From: Saccharophagus degradans 2-40
GTDB taxonomy: Bacteria; Pseudomonadota; Gammaproteobacteria; Pseudomonadales; Cellvibrionaceae
Direction: 5' to 3'
Assembly (NCBI RefSeq): GCF_000013665.1
Contig: NC_007912.1
Span: forward strand, 4,333,501-4,397,500
Length of the DNA stretch: 64,000 nt
The notes under the pieces were generated by a model that had not been told where the DNA came from, did not search any database, and saw only the letters and a program-made list of their open reading frames with translations. The position numbers and the translations under genes were made by a program. Positions 53,169 to 62,969 of the stretch are shown here, one piece after another (within the stretch, counting starts at the first letter, position 1; each line of letters begins with the position of its first letter).

Positions 53169-56100
53169 ATGACAAAACGAACTCTATCTGCGTTGTTAGC
53201 CCTGTGCGCAACATTAACGGCTTGCGGTGGTGGCGATATAACCAGCGGCGGCGATGCTATACCGGCAGTAAACCAACCCGCCCCAGTACAAGAGCCTGAA
53301 CCTGAACCTGAACCACAACCGGAACCCGAACCCGAACCCGAGCCCGAGCCAGAACCAGAGGGCGCGTGGACCTGCCCAGAAACAGGCTTCTACTTCTGTG
53401 ACGACTTTGAAGACGGCACGTTTGATGACAAGTGGGACGATCTCATTGCCACATACGACCTACCAAGCCCTGGTGTATTCGACATATTAGACGAAGCAAG
53501 CGGCAAATCTTTGCGCTTTACAGCAGGCACCCGTGGCGGTGACTTAGCAGATGGCGAACTTATTGTTGTAAAAGATACAGCATTCGAAAATGTAACCAAC
53601 GCAGATTACTCCTTAGAGTACCGTATTCGCCCGCGCAACAACGGCAACACAGGCAACAAGTACCTGCACGCTATGTCGCGCTACGAAGGCCCTAAAGAAT
53701 ATTACTTTGGCGGTTTAAGCATGCAAGGCTCTACTGCAAGTACGCAAGTAGAAGCAGGTTTCGTATTGCCAGAAAACACCACTAGCATTAGCAACCGCTT
53801 GGTGCAGGCCAAGTACCCGTTAGAGCTAGGTACAACAGGCATGAGCGACGGCTACTGGTACGAAGTACGCTTCGATATGATAGGCAATACAGGCACCATT
53901 TACCTAGATGGCGAACCACAAGGCAGCTTTACCGATGCCGATGGCCTTTACCCATTAACAGGTAAAATTGGCTTTATGACTTACAACCGCTCATTCGAAA
54001 TTGATTGGGTGCGAGTAGGCGACCCAGCTATTAAGCCTGTACAACTTTCACTGGATTACGCCAGCCCGCTATGGGAAGCAGCGGCAGACCAAGACCCGCT
54101 AAACGTAACAGTTACTGCCATACAAAGCGATGGCGTAACAGCAGATACCTTTACCGCAGTTAGCAGCGATACCAATGTAGTAACCACAAGTATTGCAAAT
54201 AACGTAGTAACCATTACCCCTGTAGCTCAAGGTAGTGCCACCGTGACCTTTACCGCTGGTTCAGATGCTAATCGCGTTAAAACAATTGATGTAGAAATTG
54301 CACGCGCGTTTGTTATGTCTACTACCGACTACGGCGATATAGCTTCTAAGGTAACACCAACTGTTGGTATGACTGACGCCAACCCAGACGCACATTTAAG
54401 CATTACATTCGATAGCGCACCTACCCTAAGCGGTGTTGGCTCTATACGTATATACAATGCAGCAGACGATAGCGAAGTAGATGTTATTCGCCTTACCGAC
54501 GAAAGTGATGCATTGGGTTACGCCGGCCAAGCCAACAAGCGTGAATTAAATACCACACCGGTTTACTTGGATGGCAACACCCTACACGTTAGCCCACACA
54601 GTAACGCACTTGCCTACGGCCAAGACTACTACGTTGCCATTGGCGATAACGTACTTACCGGCGCAACACTAAACACCATTGCGTTTGATGGTTTAGGTAA
54701 AAACGCGGGTTGGACTTTCTCTACCAAAGCCTCTGCCCCTACCGGCAACACCGTAACTGTAGACGACGATGCAAGTGCAGATTTCAGCACAGTACAAGGT
54801 GCGTTGAACTATGCTATGGCAAATACCACGGACGATTCAATCACCATTAACATTGCTAACGGCAACTACTACGAGCCGCTATATCTAGCAGAGCGCAACA
54901 ACGTAACGCTAAAAGGTGAAAGCCGCGACGGCGTTGTTATTCATTACAACAACCACGAAGCCATGAACGGTGGCAGCACTGGCCGCGCAAACTTCTATGT
55001 TGCCAACTCAGACATGCTAACCCTAGAAACGCTAACCCTTAAAAACGGTCATCAGCGCACTGGTGGTGGCGACCAAGCAGAAACTATCTACTTCAATAGC
55101 AGCAGCAATACCGATCGCTTAATTGCCAAAGGCGCTGCTTTTATTAGTGAACAAGATACGCTGTTACTTAAAGGCTACAACTGGTTCTACAACTCGCTTG
55201 TGGTAGGTAACGTAGACTTTATTTGGGGCTACAGCGCAGTAACCTTGTTTGAAGAAACAGAAATTCGATCTATTGCCGACTCTAAACCAGGTGCGGGCGA
55301 CTCGGGTGGCTATATTCTGCAAGCGCGTACGCCACTAGAAACAGACCTTGGCTTTGTTTTCTTAAATAGCGAATTAACAAAAGCTACCGGCGTAAACGGT
55401 AACGAAATTGGCGATGGCAAAACCTACCTTGCGCGCAGCGGCGGCAGCACGGGTTACTTCGATAATATTTCGTTTATTAACACCAAAATGGGTAGCCATA
55501 TTGCCGACATAGGCTTCGCCTACGCCGACATTAACGGTCAACCTGCCCCTAACCCAGCGGTAGCTACTGCTGACGCAGGCTGGCGTGAATTTGGCAGCAT
55601 GGATTCTGCAGGCACGGCTCTAGATGTATCTGCACGCTGCGGTGATAGCGGCAGCTGTATCCAACTTACGCAAGCACAAGTAGATGCGCAGTACTGTAAC
55701 CGCGCGCAAATTTTTGCTAGCTGGAACGATTGGACAGGCTGGGACCCGTTGCCAGAAGATACCTCTGACGATGCCTGTGCTGACCCCGTTATACCTGGTG
55801 CAGTAACGTGGACTGGCATTGCAATGAGCCTTGGGGGTTCTACAACATCTGTTTCCGGCAACATTACCGAGCAAACAGACAGCAATATTACATTCACTGC
55901 AGACGGCGGTAAGTTTGAATCGAGCAAACTTTCAACTTACTTCGCTTATCAAGAATTGACTGGCGACTTTGTAATTAGCGCCAAAGCTAAAACCATTGGC
56001 TTACTGCGCGAAAACGGCAGCTACCAGTTCCCTACAGGCATATTGATGTGTGTTTGCGATGCGGCAGCGGCAACAACTGGCTTAATGGGCCACGCCAGCC

Positions 56101-56414
56101 TCAATGACATTACAGTTGATACTACTGTGAATTTAGTTGCCACCTACGGCCACATTCAAACCACAGCTGGTAGCTGGAATAAAACTGGAACGACTGACGT
56201 AACCGCTGGCGACAACCTGTATATACAGCTAGAGCGCGCAGGTAATAGTTATACCGCACGCTACTCGACTGATGGCGGTGCCACCTATAGCAACATTGGT
56301 GGCAGCTCATTTACAGACACCCTTCCAGACACACTTAAAGTGGGTTTCTTCGCTACGCCTAACAACACCGGTGAGCAAACTTTCGTTTACGAAGATATAC
56401 AAATCACTCAGTAA
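53169..56414 (+). CDS. Surface lipoprotein pectin methylesterase (CE8), multimodular
   Basis: A 1081-residue lipoprotein (signal TLSALLALCATLTAC). It begins with a Glu-Pro linker (about 43-65), then a LamG/concanavalin-like domain (CDDFEDGTFDDKWD ... GFMTYNRSFEIDWVRVGD, about 70-290), a BIG2-like and an SbsA-like Ig domain (about 290-530). The CE8 pectinesterase domain (about 535-850) has STVQGALNYAMAN, GNVDFIWGYSAVTLFEETEI (the catalytic-Asp motif) and ILQARTPLE. A C-terminal LamG-like module (about 890-1081) follows. It removes methyl groups from pectin, probably while anchored at the surface. The ATG at 53169 has AAGGA 8 bases upstream. Confidence 0.9.
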   Translation: MTKRTLSALLALCATLTACGGGDITSGGDAIPAVNQPAPVQEPEPEPEPQPEPEPEPEPEPEPEGAWTCPETGFYFCDDFEDGTFDDKWDDLIATYDLPSPGVFDILDEASGKSLRFTAGTRGGDLADGELIVVKDTAFENVTNADYSLEYRIRPRNNGNTGNKYLHAMSRYEGPKEYYFGGLSMQGSTASTQVEAGFVLPENTTSISNRLVQAKYPLELGTTGMSDGYWYEVRFDMIGNTGTIYLDGEPQGSFTDADGLYPLTGKIGFMTYNRSFEIDWVRVGDPAIKPVQLSLDYASPLWEAAADQDPLNVTVTAIQSDGVTADTFTAVSSDTNVVTTSIANNVVTITPVAQGSATVTFTAGSDANRVKTIDVEIARAFVMSTTDYGDIASKVTPTVGMTDANPDAHLSITFDSAPTLSGVGSIRIYNAADDSEVDVIRLTDESDALGYAGQANKRELNTTPVYLDGNTLHVSPHSNALAYGQDYYVAIGDNVLTGATLNTIAFDGLGKNAGWTFSTKASAPTGNTVTVDDDASADFSTVQGALNYAMANTTDDSITINIANGNYYEPLYLAERNNVTLKGESRDGVVIHYNNHEAMNGGSTGRANFYVANSDMLTLETLTLKNGHQRTGGGDQAETIYFNSSSNTDRLIAKGAAFISEQDTLLLKGYNWFYNSLVVGNVDFIWGYSAVTLFEETEIRSIADSKPGAGDSGGYILQARTPLETDLGFVFLNSELTKATGVNGNEIGDGKTYLARSGGSTGYFDNISFINTKMGSHIADIGFAYADINGQPAPNPAVATADAGWREFGSMDSAGTALDVSARCGDSGSCIQLTQAQVDAQYCNRAQIFASWNDWTGWDPLPEDTSDDACADPVIPGAVTWTGIAMSLGGSTTSVSGNITEQTDSNITFTADGGKFESSKLSTYFAYQELTGDFVISAKAKTIGLLRENGSYQFPTGILMCVCDAAAATTGLMGHASLNDITVDTTVNLVATYGHIQTTAGSWNKTGTTDVTAGDNLYIQLERAGNSYTARYSTDGGATYSNIGGSSFTDTLPDTLKVGFFATPNNTGEQTFVYEDIQITQ
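53289..53361 (+). repeat. Glu-Pro linker coding repeat
   Basis: GAGCCN/GAACCN hexamers encode an EPEP... linker after the lipidated Cys of the pectin methylesterase. The hexameric unit and the similar but distinct EPEG repeat at 56643-56755 suggest independent slippage growth of linkers. Confidence 0.8.
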
Positions 56415-56460
56415 TACAACGCGGTTGAAGCCGCCAAATAAAAATTTCAGCCTACAAATA

Positions 56461-56485
56461 CCGAGAGCCTAGGCTCTCGGTTTTT
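56461..56485 (+). terminator. Terminator of the pectin methylesterase gene
   Basis: The perfect palindrome CCGAGAGCCTAGGCTCTCGG followed by five T, 46 bases after the stop. The 10-base arms meet with no spacer, so the RNA loop must come from the central bases. Confidence 0.85.
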
Positions 56486-56542
56486 ACTTAAAGGCCAAGA
56501 AAGTTAACAACGCAACCTTATTTGCATTACTTAGGTATACAC

Positions 56543-58327
56543 ATGAAAATTTTTAAATTGTTATTAATGTTTGTACTCGCCCACAACTTAGTTGCTTGTG
56601 GTGGCAGTAACGACGGTGGTGAAATTGAATTAAACTTTGGCGAAGAAAACACACCAGAGCCAGAAACCGAACCAGAAGCTGAGCCTGAAGGAGAACCAGA
56701 GGGCGAGCCGGAGGGAGAACCTGAAGGAGAGCCTGAAGGGGAACCAGAGGGCGAAACAGCCGACGCAACCGCAGATGCTGGCTTCGCCGGCCACAATTTT
56801 AATCTTACCGGTGGCGAAGGCGGCACAGCCTATACCGTTAATAACGGCAAAGATTTGCAAACAGTTTTAGACAACGCCAAATCGAGTAATTCACCGGTCA
56901 TTATTTACGTAGACGGCACCATAAATTCGTTTAACTCTGCCAACGGCAACCAGCCTATTCAAATTAAAGATATGGATAACGTATCTATAATTGGTTACGG
57001 CGCCGAAGCAACATTTGACGGTGTTGGTATAGCAATACGCCGCGCCAACAACATTATTATTCGCAACCTTACTTTTAAAAGCGTCCTTACCGAAGGTAAA
57101 GATGCAATTAGTATAGAAGGTGATGACGACGGCAGCACCACGTCAAACATTTGGGTTGATCACAACGAATTCTACAGCGCCCCAACGGCAGACAAAGATT
57201 TTTACGACGGTTTAATCGATAGTAAAAGCGGCGCGAGCAACATTACTATTTCTTACAACTACCTGCACGACCATTGGAAAGCATCGTTACACGGCCATAC
57301 CGAAAATGACGAAGGTGCACACAACACCGACCGCAAAATTACTTTCCACCACAACCGTTTTGAGAATATTGAATCGCGTTTACCGCTGTTCCGTCGCGGT
57401 GTAGGCCATTTGTACAATAACTACTACAAAGACGTAGGCTCAACGGCTATCAACTCACGTATTGGTGCCGAGTTATTAATTGAGAATAACGTTTTTGAAG
57501 ATTCACAAAACCCGATTGTCTCTTTTTACTCTGACGTAATTGGGTACTGGAACACCTCAGGCAACCTCTTCACCAATGTAACTTGGACAACCCCAGGTAC
57601 TGGCGAAGTATCTGCAGGCGCAACACAAACGCCAACCTCAGATTACGTAGTGCCATACAGCTACACGCTTATGCCGGCAGCCGATGTAAAAGCCCACGTC
57701 ATTGCGAGTGCAGGCGTTGGCAAAATAGACCAGACAGGGCTTACCATTCCAGACCCCGTTACCCCTGAAGGCGACCTAGGTGAACCAGAAGCCCCAGTGC
57801 AAGGTGATGTAAGCCTACCTTACACTGAAAATTTTGCCGCCACTGACGCCGCCAATTTCTTTAGCGCCGCGTACCGCGATATTACTGGCTCTGCTGGCAC
57901 CAGCACACCCATGTACCACCGCGTAACCGGCACGGTGGAAATTAACGCACAGCAATTGGATATGACTGGCGCACGCGTATCAATTGGCAACACAACGCCA
58001 AGTGTAAGCACAACCGGTGCAGACACCACTACAACGGGCGTATTAGATTTAAGCGCGCCCTACACCGTAAGCTTTAAAGTGGTAAGCGTAGGCGGCACCC
58101 TAACTAAGAAATTTCAAATATATGTAGACAACAATACCTCTGCCAGCGGCGACTCTATTCACGGCGGCTCATCGCGCTTTTACAGTGAAACTTTAGACTC
58201 GCTAGTTGCAGGCCAAACCTACACAGTAACCGGCTTTACCGCCACCAACAGCTCTTTCATAACATTACGTACCGAAAGTAGCGGCCAAATTGTATTAGAT
58301 GACCTAAGTATTCAAGCCGCAGAATAA
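56543..58327 (+). CDS. Lipoprotein pectate lyase (PL1)
   Basis: A 594-residue lipoprotein. From the ATG at 56543 the signal FKLLLMFVLAHNLVAC ends in a lipobox. It is followed by a repeated EPEG linker (about residues 35-72) and a PL1 beta-helix domain (about 80-400) with WVDHNEFYS (Asp Ca2+ ligand region), KDFYDGLIDSK, WKASLHGHTENDE, KITFHHNRFENIESRLPLFR (catalytic Arg) and GVGHLYNNYYKDV. The C-terminal part (from about 430) is a beta-rich module (YTENFAATDAANFFSAAY ... GQIVLDDLSIQA), probably glycan-binding. It cleaves polygalacturonate after the esterase acts. Earlier TTG starts are unlikely. Confidence 0.9.
   Translation: MKIFKLLLMFVLAHNLVACGGSNDGGEIELNFGEENTPEPETEPEAEPEGEPEGEPEGEPEGEPEGEPEGETADATADAGFAGHNFNLTGGEGGTAYTVNNGKDLQTVLDNAKSSNSPVIIYVDGTINSFNSANGNQPIQIKDMDNVSIIGYGAEATFDGVGIAIRRANNIIIRNLTFKSVLTEGKDAISIEGDDDGSTTSNIWVDHNEFYSAPTADKDFYDGLIDSKSGASNITISYNYLHDHWKASLHGHTENDEGAHNTDRKITFHHNRFENIESRLPLFRRGVGHLYNNYYKDVGSTAINSRIGAELLIENNVFEDSQNPIVSFYSDVIGYWNTSGNLFTNVTWTTPGTGEVSAGATQTPTSDYVVPYSYTLMPAADVKAHVIASAGVGKIDQTGLTIPDPVTPEGDLGEPEAPVQGDVSLPYTENFAATDAANFFSAAYRDITGSAGTSTPMYHRVTGTVEINAQQLDMTGARVSIGNTTPSVSTTGADTTTTGVLDLSAPYTVSFKVVSVGGTLTKKFQIYVDNNTSASGDSIHGGSSRFYSETLDSLVAGQTYTVTGFTATNSSFITLRTESSGQIVLDDLSIQAAE
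56643..56755 (+). repeat. EPEG linker coding repeat
   Basis: Repeats of GAGCCN GAAGGN-type 12-mers encode EPEG units in the pectate lyase linker (at least six in a row). The antisense frames are open as a by-product and are not genes. Confidence 0.85.
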
Positions 58328-58340
58328 ACCCTGCCATTTT

Positions 58341-58380
58341 AAAAAGCCCCGCTTTGGTGACCTGAGGCGGGGCTTTTTTA
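58341..58380 (+). terminator. Terminator of the pectate lyase gene
   Basis: AAAAAGCCCCGC ... GCGGGGCTTTTTTA: a 7-pair G+C stem, 14-base loop and a long U-tract, beginning 14 bases after the stop. Confidence 0.9.
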
Positions 58381-58523
58381 CGCCCACATAAAAAATTTGC
58401 GCCAAAGCGCAATCATTCACACACTTTTCCTATTTTTTGGTGTATCTTTCGGCGGGCATATAAATAGGTGTTTAGCTACGCATATTTATTTCTCTATTGC
58501 TTTAAATAAAAAAGGAAGATGTA

Positions 58524-59531
58524 ATGACTAGCCAACAATGGAAATGGGCAAAAGCCTCATCACTTACCCTCGCAATTGCTACCCTTACTGCCTGTGGCGG
58601 TGGGGATAATAAAACCAATGACAATACAGGTGGCAATGTCGGTGGCGATACCGGCGGTACCAAAGTGTCCCTTGAGCAATTCAATTTCCTAAAACAAACG
58701 GGCACCTGGCGATCCAAAATGGATATTGATGCCACAATAGAAAACGACGTAGAGTTTGGAGGGCAAACAGCCCATTACTTGACCGATCTTGTAATTGCGG
58801 GCAATAGTGTTACTTCCGTGCGTTATGTGAATGATTCTGAAGTGGTTATAGCTAACTGCGATGGGTTCCCCGAAGAAACGCTCACCACCTCTGATTTTAG
58901 CGATAATTTTGCATTTGAAGATTCTGACGAAGAAGGTAATGCTTTATTTTGCCCATCGGGAATGGAGGTTAACTACTATATTGTTTCTGATGACCATTAC
59001 CGAATTGAGTTGATCTGCGAGGACGCAACACTAGGCAACTTTAATATGTATAAGCTTTCCGATTCGGCAGCGTTTGATTTTGGTAGTTTTAGCTTTAACA
59101 GCGAAGATCACAGTGACCTGAACGCAACCGGTGGCGTTTGCGGCTCCCACATATTCTCTGATGCCAACATCACCGTTACCACTAACGGCCAGGAGGAAGA
59201 ACGCAGTAACAGCGCAACCTCTATTACAGTCGAAGCCCCCTACGGCGACACCAAAGTCAGCTTAATGCTGGAGTTCCCAAGCTCTATTACTACCGGCACT
59301 TACGATGTTATCGACTTTTTTGACGATGCAGATAGCGACGATGTTGTTAGCGTAATGCTTATGTCTTCGGTGTTTGGCGGCACTCCCAGCGACCCAGCTT
59401 CGCTTTCTGCCACTATGGGCAGCGTAACCATTAGTGCGATTAGCGATACCGCTGTTAGCGGTACCTTCGATATAGCTACTTACACTGGCGATAATATTGA
59501 TGGCAGTTTTTCGTTTGATATAAGCCAGTAA
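58524..59531 (+). CDS. Secreted acidic lipoprotein, unknown
   Basis: A 335-residue lipoprotein (signal SLTLAIATLTAC, lipidated Cys followed by GGGDN). It has a short Gly/Asn/Thr linker and two beta-rich segments of about 130 residues, acidic and Ser/Thr-rich, with four mature cysteines (NCDGF, FCPSG, ICEDA, VCGSH) that may form disulfides. I recognise no family. It shares the signal style of the two pectinase lipoproteins upstream but has its own leader and an AAGGAAG ribosome site. A role in glycan binding is only a guess from neighbours. Confidence 0.65.
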   Translation: MTSQQWKWAKASSLTLAIATLTACGGGDNKTNDNTGGNVGGDTGGTKVSLEQFNFLKQTGTWRSKMDIDATIENDVEFGGQTAHYLTDLVIAGNSVTSVRYVNDSEVVIANCDGFPEETLTTSDFSDNFAFEDSDEEGNALFCPSGMEVNYYIVSDDHYRIELICEDATLGNFNMYKLSDSAAFDFGSFSFNSEDHSDLNATGGVCGSHIFSDANITVTTNGQEEERSNSATSITVEAPYGDTKVSLMLEFPSSITTGTYDVIDFFDDADSDDVVSVMLMSSVFGGTPSDPASLSATMGSVTISAISDTAVSGTFDIATYTGDNIDGSFSFDISQ

Positions 59532-59556
59532 TTTTTACTTGCTATTAAGCACACAA

Positions 59557-59613
59557 TAAAAAGCCCTCGTGAATTACACCTGTTTAATTTGCGGAATTAC
59601 CGAGGGCTTTTTT
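59557..59613. terminator. Bidirectional terminator before ribA
   Basis: AAAAAGCCCTCG (59558-59569) pairs with CGAGGGCTTTTTT (59601-59613), with an inner GAATTAC repeated on both sides of the loop. A and U tracts flank it, so it serves both the lipoprotein gene and the convergent riboflavin operon. Confidence 0.8.
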
Positions 59614-59661
59614 ATATATCTTTTCTGTCTTACTTAATTTCTGAGTTAGTTATTTACCGCA

Positions 59662-60264
59662 TTACTCGCCGTCTTTTTCACCAAACATATGCCCCAGCTT
59701 ACCTTTTTTAGTTTCTAGGTAATCGGCATTGTGTGGGTTGCGCCCAGTTTCGTGTGGAATGCGATTAACAATGTTTATACCGTATTGGGTAAGGGCATCT
59801 ATTTTGCGCGGGTTGTTGGTCATTAGTTTTACTTGCGCTATGCCTAGGTGTTCAAACATGGGCTTTAAAATAGAGTAGTCACGCATATCGGCACCAAAAC
59901 CTAAGCGCTCATTTGCTTCTACCGTGTCGGCACCGCAATCTTGCAATTTGTATGCGCGAATTTTATTTAACAAACCAATACCACGACCTTCTTGGCGCAA
60001 GTAAAAAATAGCACCGCGCCCTTCTATCGCAATTTTATGCATTGCCGCTTGCAACTGCGCGCCGCAATCACAACGTAAACTAAATAGCGCGTCGCCGGTT
60101 AAGCACTCGGAATGAATGCGCACCAATACTGGCTCCTCGGAAGAAACATCTCCCATAGTAAGCACAACGTGTTCTTTATCGCTGCTGTCGTCAGAAAACC
60201 CGTGCATCGCAAACATCCCCATTGGGGTTGGCAGTTTGGATGATTCGACGTATTTAACCGTCAC
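59662..60264 (-). CDS. ribA: GTP cyclohydrolase II
   Basis: A 200-residue enzyme that opens GTP to the pyrimidine precursor of riboflavin. The zinc cysteines are in [16 protein letters not shown], the catalytic loop is [11 protein letters not shown], and the C-terminal [15 protein letters not shown] is typical. The length is that of stand-alone RibA. The start is GTG at 60264 with AGAGGAAG upstream. It is the last gene of the operon that starts with ribBA, separated from pgpA by an aspartic protease gene. Since the RibBA cyclohydrolase half lacks its zinc ligands, this is the active enzyme. Confidence 0.95.
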   Translation of the reverse strand: MTVKYVESSKLPTPMGMFAMHGFSDDSSDKEHVVLTMGDVSSEEPVLVRIHSECLTGDALFSLRCDCGAQLQAAMHKIAIEGRGAIFYLRQEGRGIGLLNKIRAYKLQDCGADTVEANERLGFGADMRDYSILKPMFEHLGIAQVKLMTNNPRKIDALTQYGINIVNRIPHETGRNPHNADYLETKKGKLGHMFGEKDGE

Positions 60265-60275
60265 TAATACTTCCT

Positions 60276-60947
60276 CTAATATTTGGCCTGCAAAATAAGC
60301 ACGCCAGACTCTACTTTCATATCCAATTCGGATAAAAATGTGTTACCCAATAATATATCGCGCGGAAATTCGCCTTCTGTAACCACTGCAATTACATTGT
60401 TTAACGTAATACCGCCAACTGTAACTTCTCGCAAAGTAACCCTATAACCCCGGGTGGTGCCACTTGCAGTTGCTACGCCCACATAGCGAGGGCTGGTTAA
60501 GTAATCTATACCTAACTGTTTTGCCACAATCGAATTTAACGCTATAGAACTCGCGCCAGTATCCACCAACAGCTTAACCGACTGATTGTTAATCATACCG
60601 GTTGTAAAATAATGGCCATTTCGACCTGCGGGTATACGTGCCTCCCCCAGCGCGGCCTCGGAAAACGTGGCGGCAATTTTTTTCGACAGGCTAAGCACTG
60701 TGCGCTTGCCGTCTATTTCAATTTCGGCTTGCTTACTATCGGCTGCTATTAACTTTATGCCCTCAGGCGAAGTTTGCCCTACCTTTAGCATTCGCTGCTG
60801 GCCGTTAACCTGCAATATGGCGGCATTTTTAAACAGGCCGCGCACTTCTACCTTTCTTGCATCCAATGCAACTGCGTTTACGCTTGCGAGCCAAATAACA
60901 CTTACCAATAAACATGCAAAATTCCATTTGCTTTTTAGTAGCTTCAC
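60276..60947 (-). CDS. Retropepsin-like aspartic protease (TIGR02281-type), secreted
   Basis: A 223-residue protein. The GTG at 60947 overlaps the pgpA stop (GTGA) and gives [27 protein letters not shown], a clear signal peptide. The catalytic motif is [13 protein letters not shown] with flap-like [11 protein letters not shown] and [15 protein letters not shown]. This matches the clan AA single-domain proteases of proteobacteria, which dimerise to form one active site. Its periplasmic substrate is unknown. Placement between pgpA and ribA is unusual and suggests co-expression by translational coupling. Confidence 0.85.
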   Translation of the reverse strand: MKLLKSKWNFACLLVSVIWLASVNAVALDARKVEVRGLFKNAAILQVNGQQRMLKVGQTSPEGIKLIAADSKQAEIEIDGKRTVLSLSKKIAATFSEAALGEARIPAGRNGHYFTTGMINNQSVKLLVDTGASSIALNSIVAKQLGIDYLTSPRYVGVATASGTTRGYRVTLREVTVGGITLNNVIAVVTEGEFPRDILLGNTFLSELDMKVESGVLILQAKY

Positions 60948-61465
60948 ATTAACCACCCCATATACAGCGCACCGTGCAGGCAAGCTAAAGCGGCAAAGCC
61001 TGCGAGTACATCGTCGAACATAATACCCACGCCACCGTGAATATGTTTATCGGCCAAACTTATTGGCCAGGGTTTTACCATGTCGAAAATTCTAAACAGT
61101 ACAAACCCCGCCAACAGAGTTTGCCAACTAAAGGGCACGGCTATCATGGTTATCCACATGCCTGCAAACTCATCCCACACTATACCTGGGTGGTCGTGCA
61201 CTTTTAATTTTTTAGCTGCGTAACCACACAAATAGTTACCAATTAAAATACTTAGCACCACAAGCGCGATATACAGCCAAATATTTAACGGTGCCATTAA
61301 ATAATAAATTGGCAGAGCCACCATTGTACCCATGGTGCCGGGCATAATAGGTGAGAGCCCAGAGCCAAACCCAAATGCAAGTAATAAGCGCGGGTCTTGC
61401 AGCAACTGTCTAAAATGCGGCACCGGCAATACAACCGAATGCTTTGTTAATTCTGCATCACTCAA
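60944..61465 (-). CDS. pgpA: Phosphatidylglycerophosphatase A
   Basis: A 173-residue membrane enzyme that removes phosphate from phosphatidylglycerophosphate. Markers are AFGFGSGLSPIMPGTMGTM, HDHPGIVWDEFAGMWI (metal-binding Asp/Glu), FRIFDMVKPWPISLAD and IMFDDVLAG. The start is TTG at 61465, overlapping the thiL stop by 8 bases; no better codon fits the family's N-terminus. Order nusB-thiL-pgpA is widely conserved. Confidence 0.94.
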   Translation of the reverse strand: MSDAELTKHSVVLPVPHFRQLLQDPRLLLAFGFGSGLSPIMPGTMGTMVALPIYYLMAPLNIWLYIALVVLSILIGNYLCGYAAKKLKVHDHPGIVWDEFAGMWITMIAVPFSWQTLLAGFVLFRIFDMVKPWPISLADKHIHGGVGIMFDDVLAGFAALACLHGALYMGWLM

Positions 61466-62462
61466 AATGTGTGTATCCGTTTTTGTGTTGCACGGCTAAG
61501 GCTTGACCATTGTTATGCAACTGCACACCCTGCTCGGCCACTACCACACCTATTTGCGTTGCGGCCAACGGGGTTTGCTCTTTTAATTCCGCTACTGCGT
61601 GGGCGGGGGCGGTAAAACACAGTTGGTAATCATCACCGCCGTATAAAGCCCACTGCTGTAACAACTGTTGCGCGGTAAGCCGCTCACTATTTAGCGCTGT
61701 ATTTTCTATACCCTTTGCCAAGCTTTTTGCGGTAGCAGAATACGGTAGCTGCGCTACATTAACCTTTGCCCCTACACCACTGGCCGTACAAATATGTTTT
61801 AAATCTGCCACTAAGCCATCGGATATATCAATGGCGCTGGTGGCAACAGCATGCAATTGTTGCGCGACGTAAAACGCTAATTCAGGGCGATAGAATAAGT
61901 CATCCAACTCACTACACAATGCATTAGGCAGCGCTAAAGACTGCAATTTACCCAGCACCTGCAATAAGCTGGCAGCGCCATTGCCTAAAGTGTGGGTAAC
62001 AAAAATACCATCGCCTACCTTGGCGCCTGCGCGCGTTAACGCGGGGTAATTTTCTACTACGCCCATCACTTGCACACTTATAGTAAGTGCACCGCGGGTT
62101 GTGTCGCCGCCTATAAGCTCGCAATTAAATGCGTGCAAATCGGCGCGCAAGCCTTCACTAAACGCGCTTAACCAGTCGCTATTATGCTGCGGCAAGGTTA
62201 GGGCTAGGGTTACCCAGCGCGGCGTTGCGGCCATAGCGGCAAGGTCACTTAATGCCGTGCGCAATGCGCGCTGCGCAATATCGTTTGCGCTCGCCCCACA
62301 CGGGAAGTGAACGCCTTCTACTAATGTATCTACCGATACCGCCATAGTTTGGTTTGGTTTTAATTGCAGCAGCGCGCAATCATCGCCATTGCCGAGCGTT
62401 GTGCCTTCAACAACTGGCGACACATTGCGAAAATACTGCTTAATTAAATCAAACTCGTTCAC
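61458..62462 (-). CDS. thiL: Thiamine-monophosphate kinase
   Basis: A 334-residue enzyme that phosphorylates thiamine monophosphate to TPP. Motifs: GNGDDCALLQL (Mg-ATP Asp), SVDTLVEGVHFP, LSDLAAMAATPRWVTLAL, GGDTTRG, DISDGLVADLKHI and LYGGDDYQLCFT. It starts at GTG, 11 bases after nusB. It gives the TPP that the riboswitch at 6983-7074 senses, so the two thiamine loci of this window are linked in function. Confidence 0.96.
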   Translation of the reverse strand: MNEFDLIKQYFRNVSPVVEGTTLGNGDDCALLQLKPNQTMAVSVDTLVEGVHFPCGASANDIAQRALRTALSDLAAMAATPRWVTLALTLPQHNSDWLSAFSEGLRADLHAFNCELIGGDTTRGALTISVQVMGVVENYPALTRAGAKVGDGIFVTHTLGNGAASLLQVLGKLQSLALPNALCSELDDLFYRPELAFYVAQQLHAVATSAIDISDGLVADLKHICTASGVGAKVNVAQLPYSATAKSLAKGIENTALNSERLTAQQLLQQWALYGGDDYQLCFTAPAHAVAELKEQTPLAATQIGVVVAEQGVQLHNNGQALAVQHKNGYTHFE

Positions 62463-62473
62463 GTGGCGGTGTA

Positions 62474-62926
62474 TTAGCTTCGGCCGGTACGCATGGCTTC
62501 TACTTCGTCTTTGCGAACGCGCAATGCTACTTTATCTAACACGCCGTTAATAAACTTGTGGCTATCGGCTGCGCCAAATTTTTTGGCAAGATTTACCGCT
62601 TCGTTTATGACTACTTTGTAGGGCACATCAACACGCTTTTCGAATTCGTAACAAGCTTGACGCAATACCGCCAAACTCACTGGGTCGATTTCATCTAAAC
62701 GCAAACCGGTTAAAAACGGTTTAAAGGTTTCATCCAGAGTTGATTTAATAGCCGCTACGCCGTGAAGAATTTCGTGAAAATATTCCACATCCACTTTCGA
62801 CATATCGTTGTCGGTGTGGAATTCGGCTTCAATCACATGAAGTGCATTGCCAGACATTTCCCACTGGTAGAGGGCTTGCATGGCAAAATGTCGGGCTCGA
62901 CCGCGAGCTGCTGCGCTAACTTTCAT
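62474..62926 (-). CDS. nusB: Transcription antitermination factor NusB
   Basis: A 150-residue all-helical protein ([20 protein letters not shown] at the N-terminus, [62 protein letters not shown]) acting with NusE in rRNA antitermination. The C-terminal signature is complete. It is 43 bases downstream of ribH, in the standard ribH-nusB order. Confidence 0.96.
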   Translation of the reverse strand: MKVSAAARGRARHFAMQALYQWEMSGNALHVIEAEFHTDNDMSKVDVEYFHEILHGVAAIKSTLDETFKPFLTGLRLDEIDPVSLAVLRQACYEFEKRVDVPYKVVINEAVNLAKKFGAADSHKFINGVLDKVALRVRKDEVEAMRTGRS

Positions 62927-62969
62927 TCAATGTTTAACCTTGTAATAACGGGTAAGAACGTTAACCGTT

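Noticed and set aside
56527..56870. Several antisense frames over the EPEG linker
   Set aside because: By-products of the 12-base repeat in the pectate lyase gene, with low-complexity products (Gly/Ser/Pro repeats).
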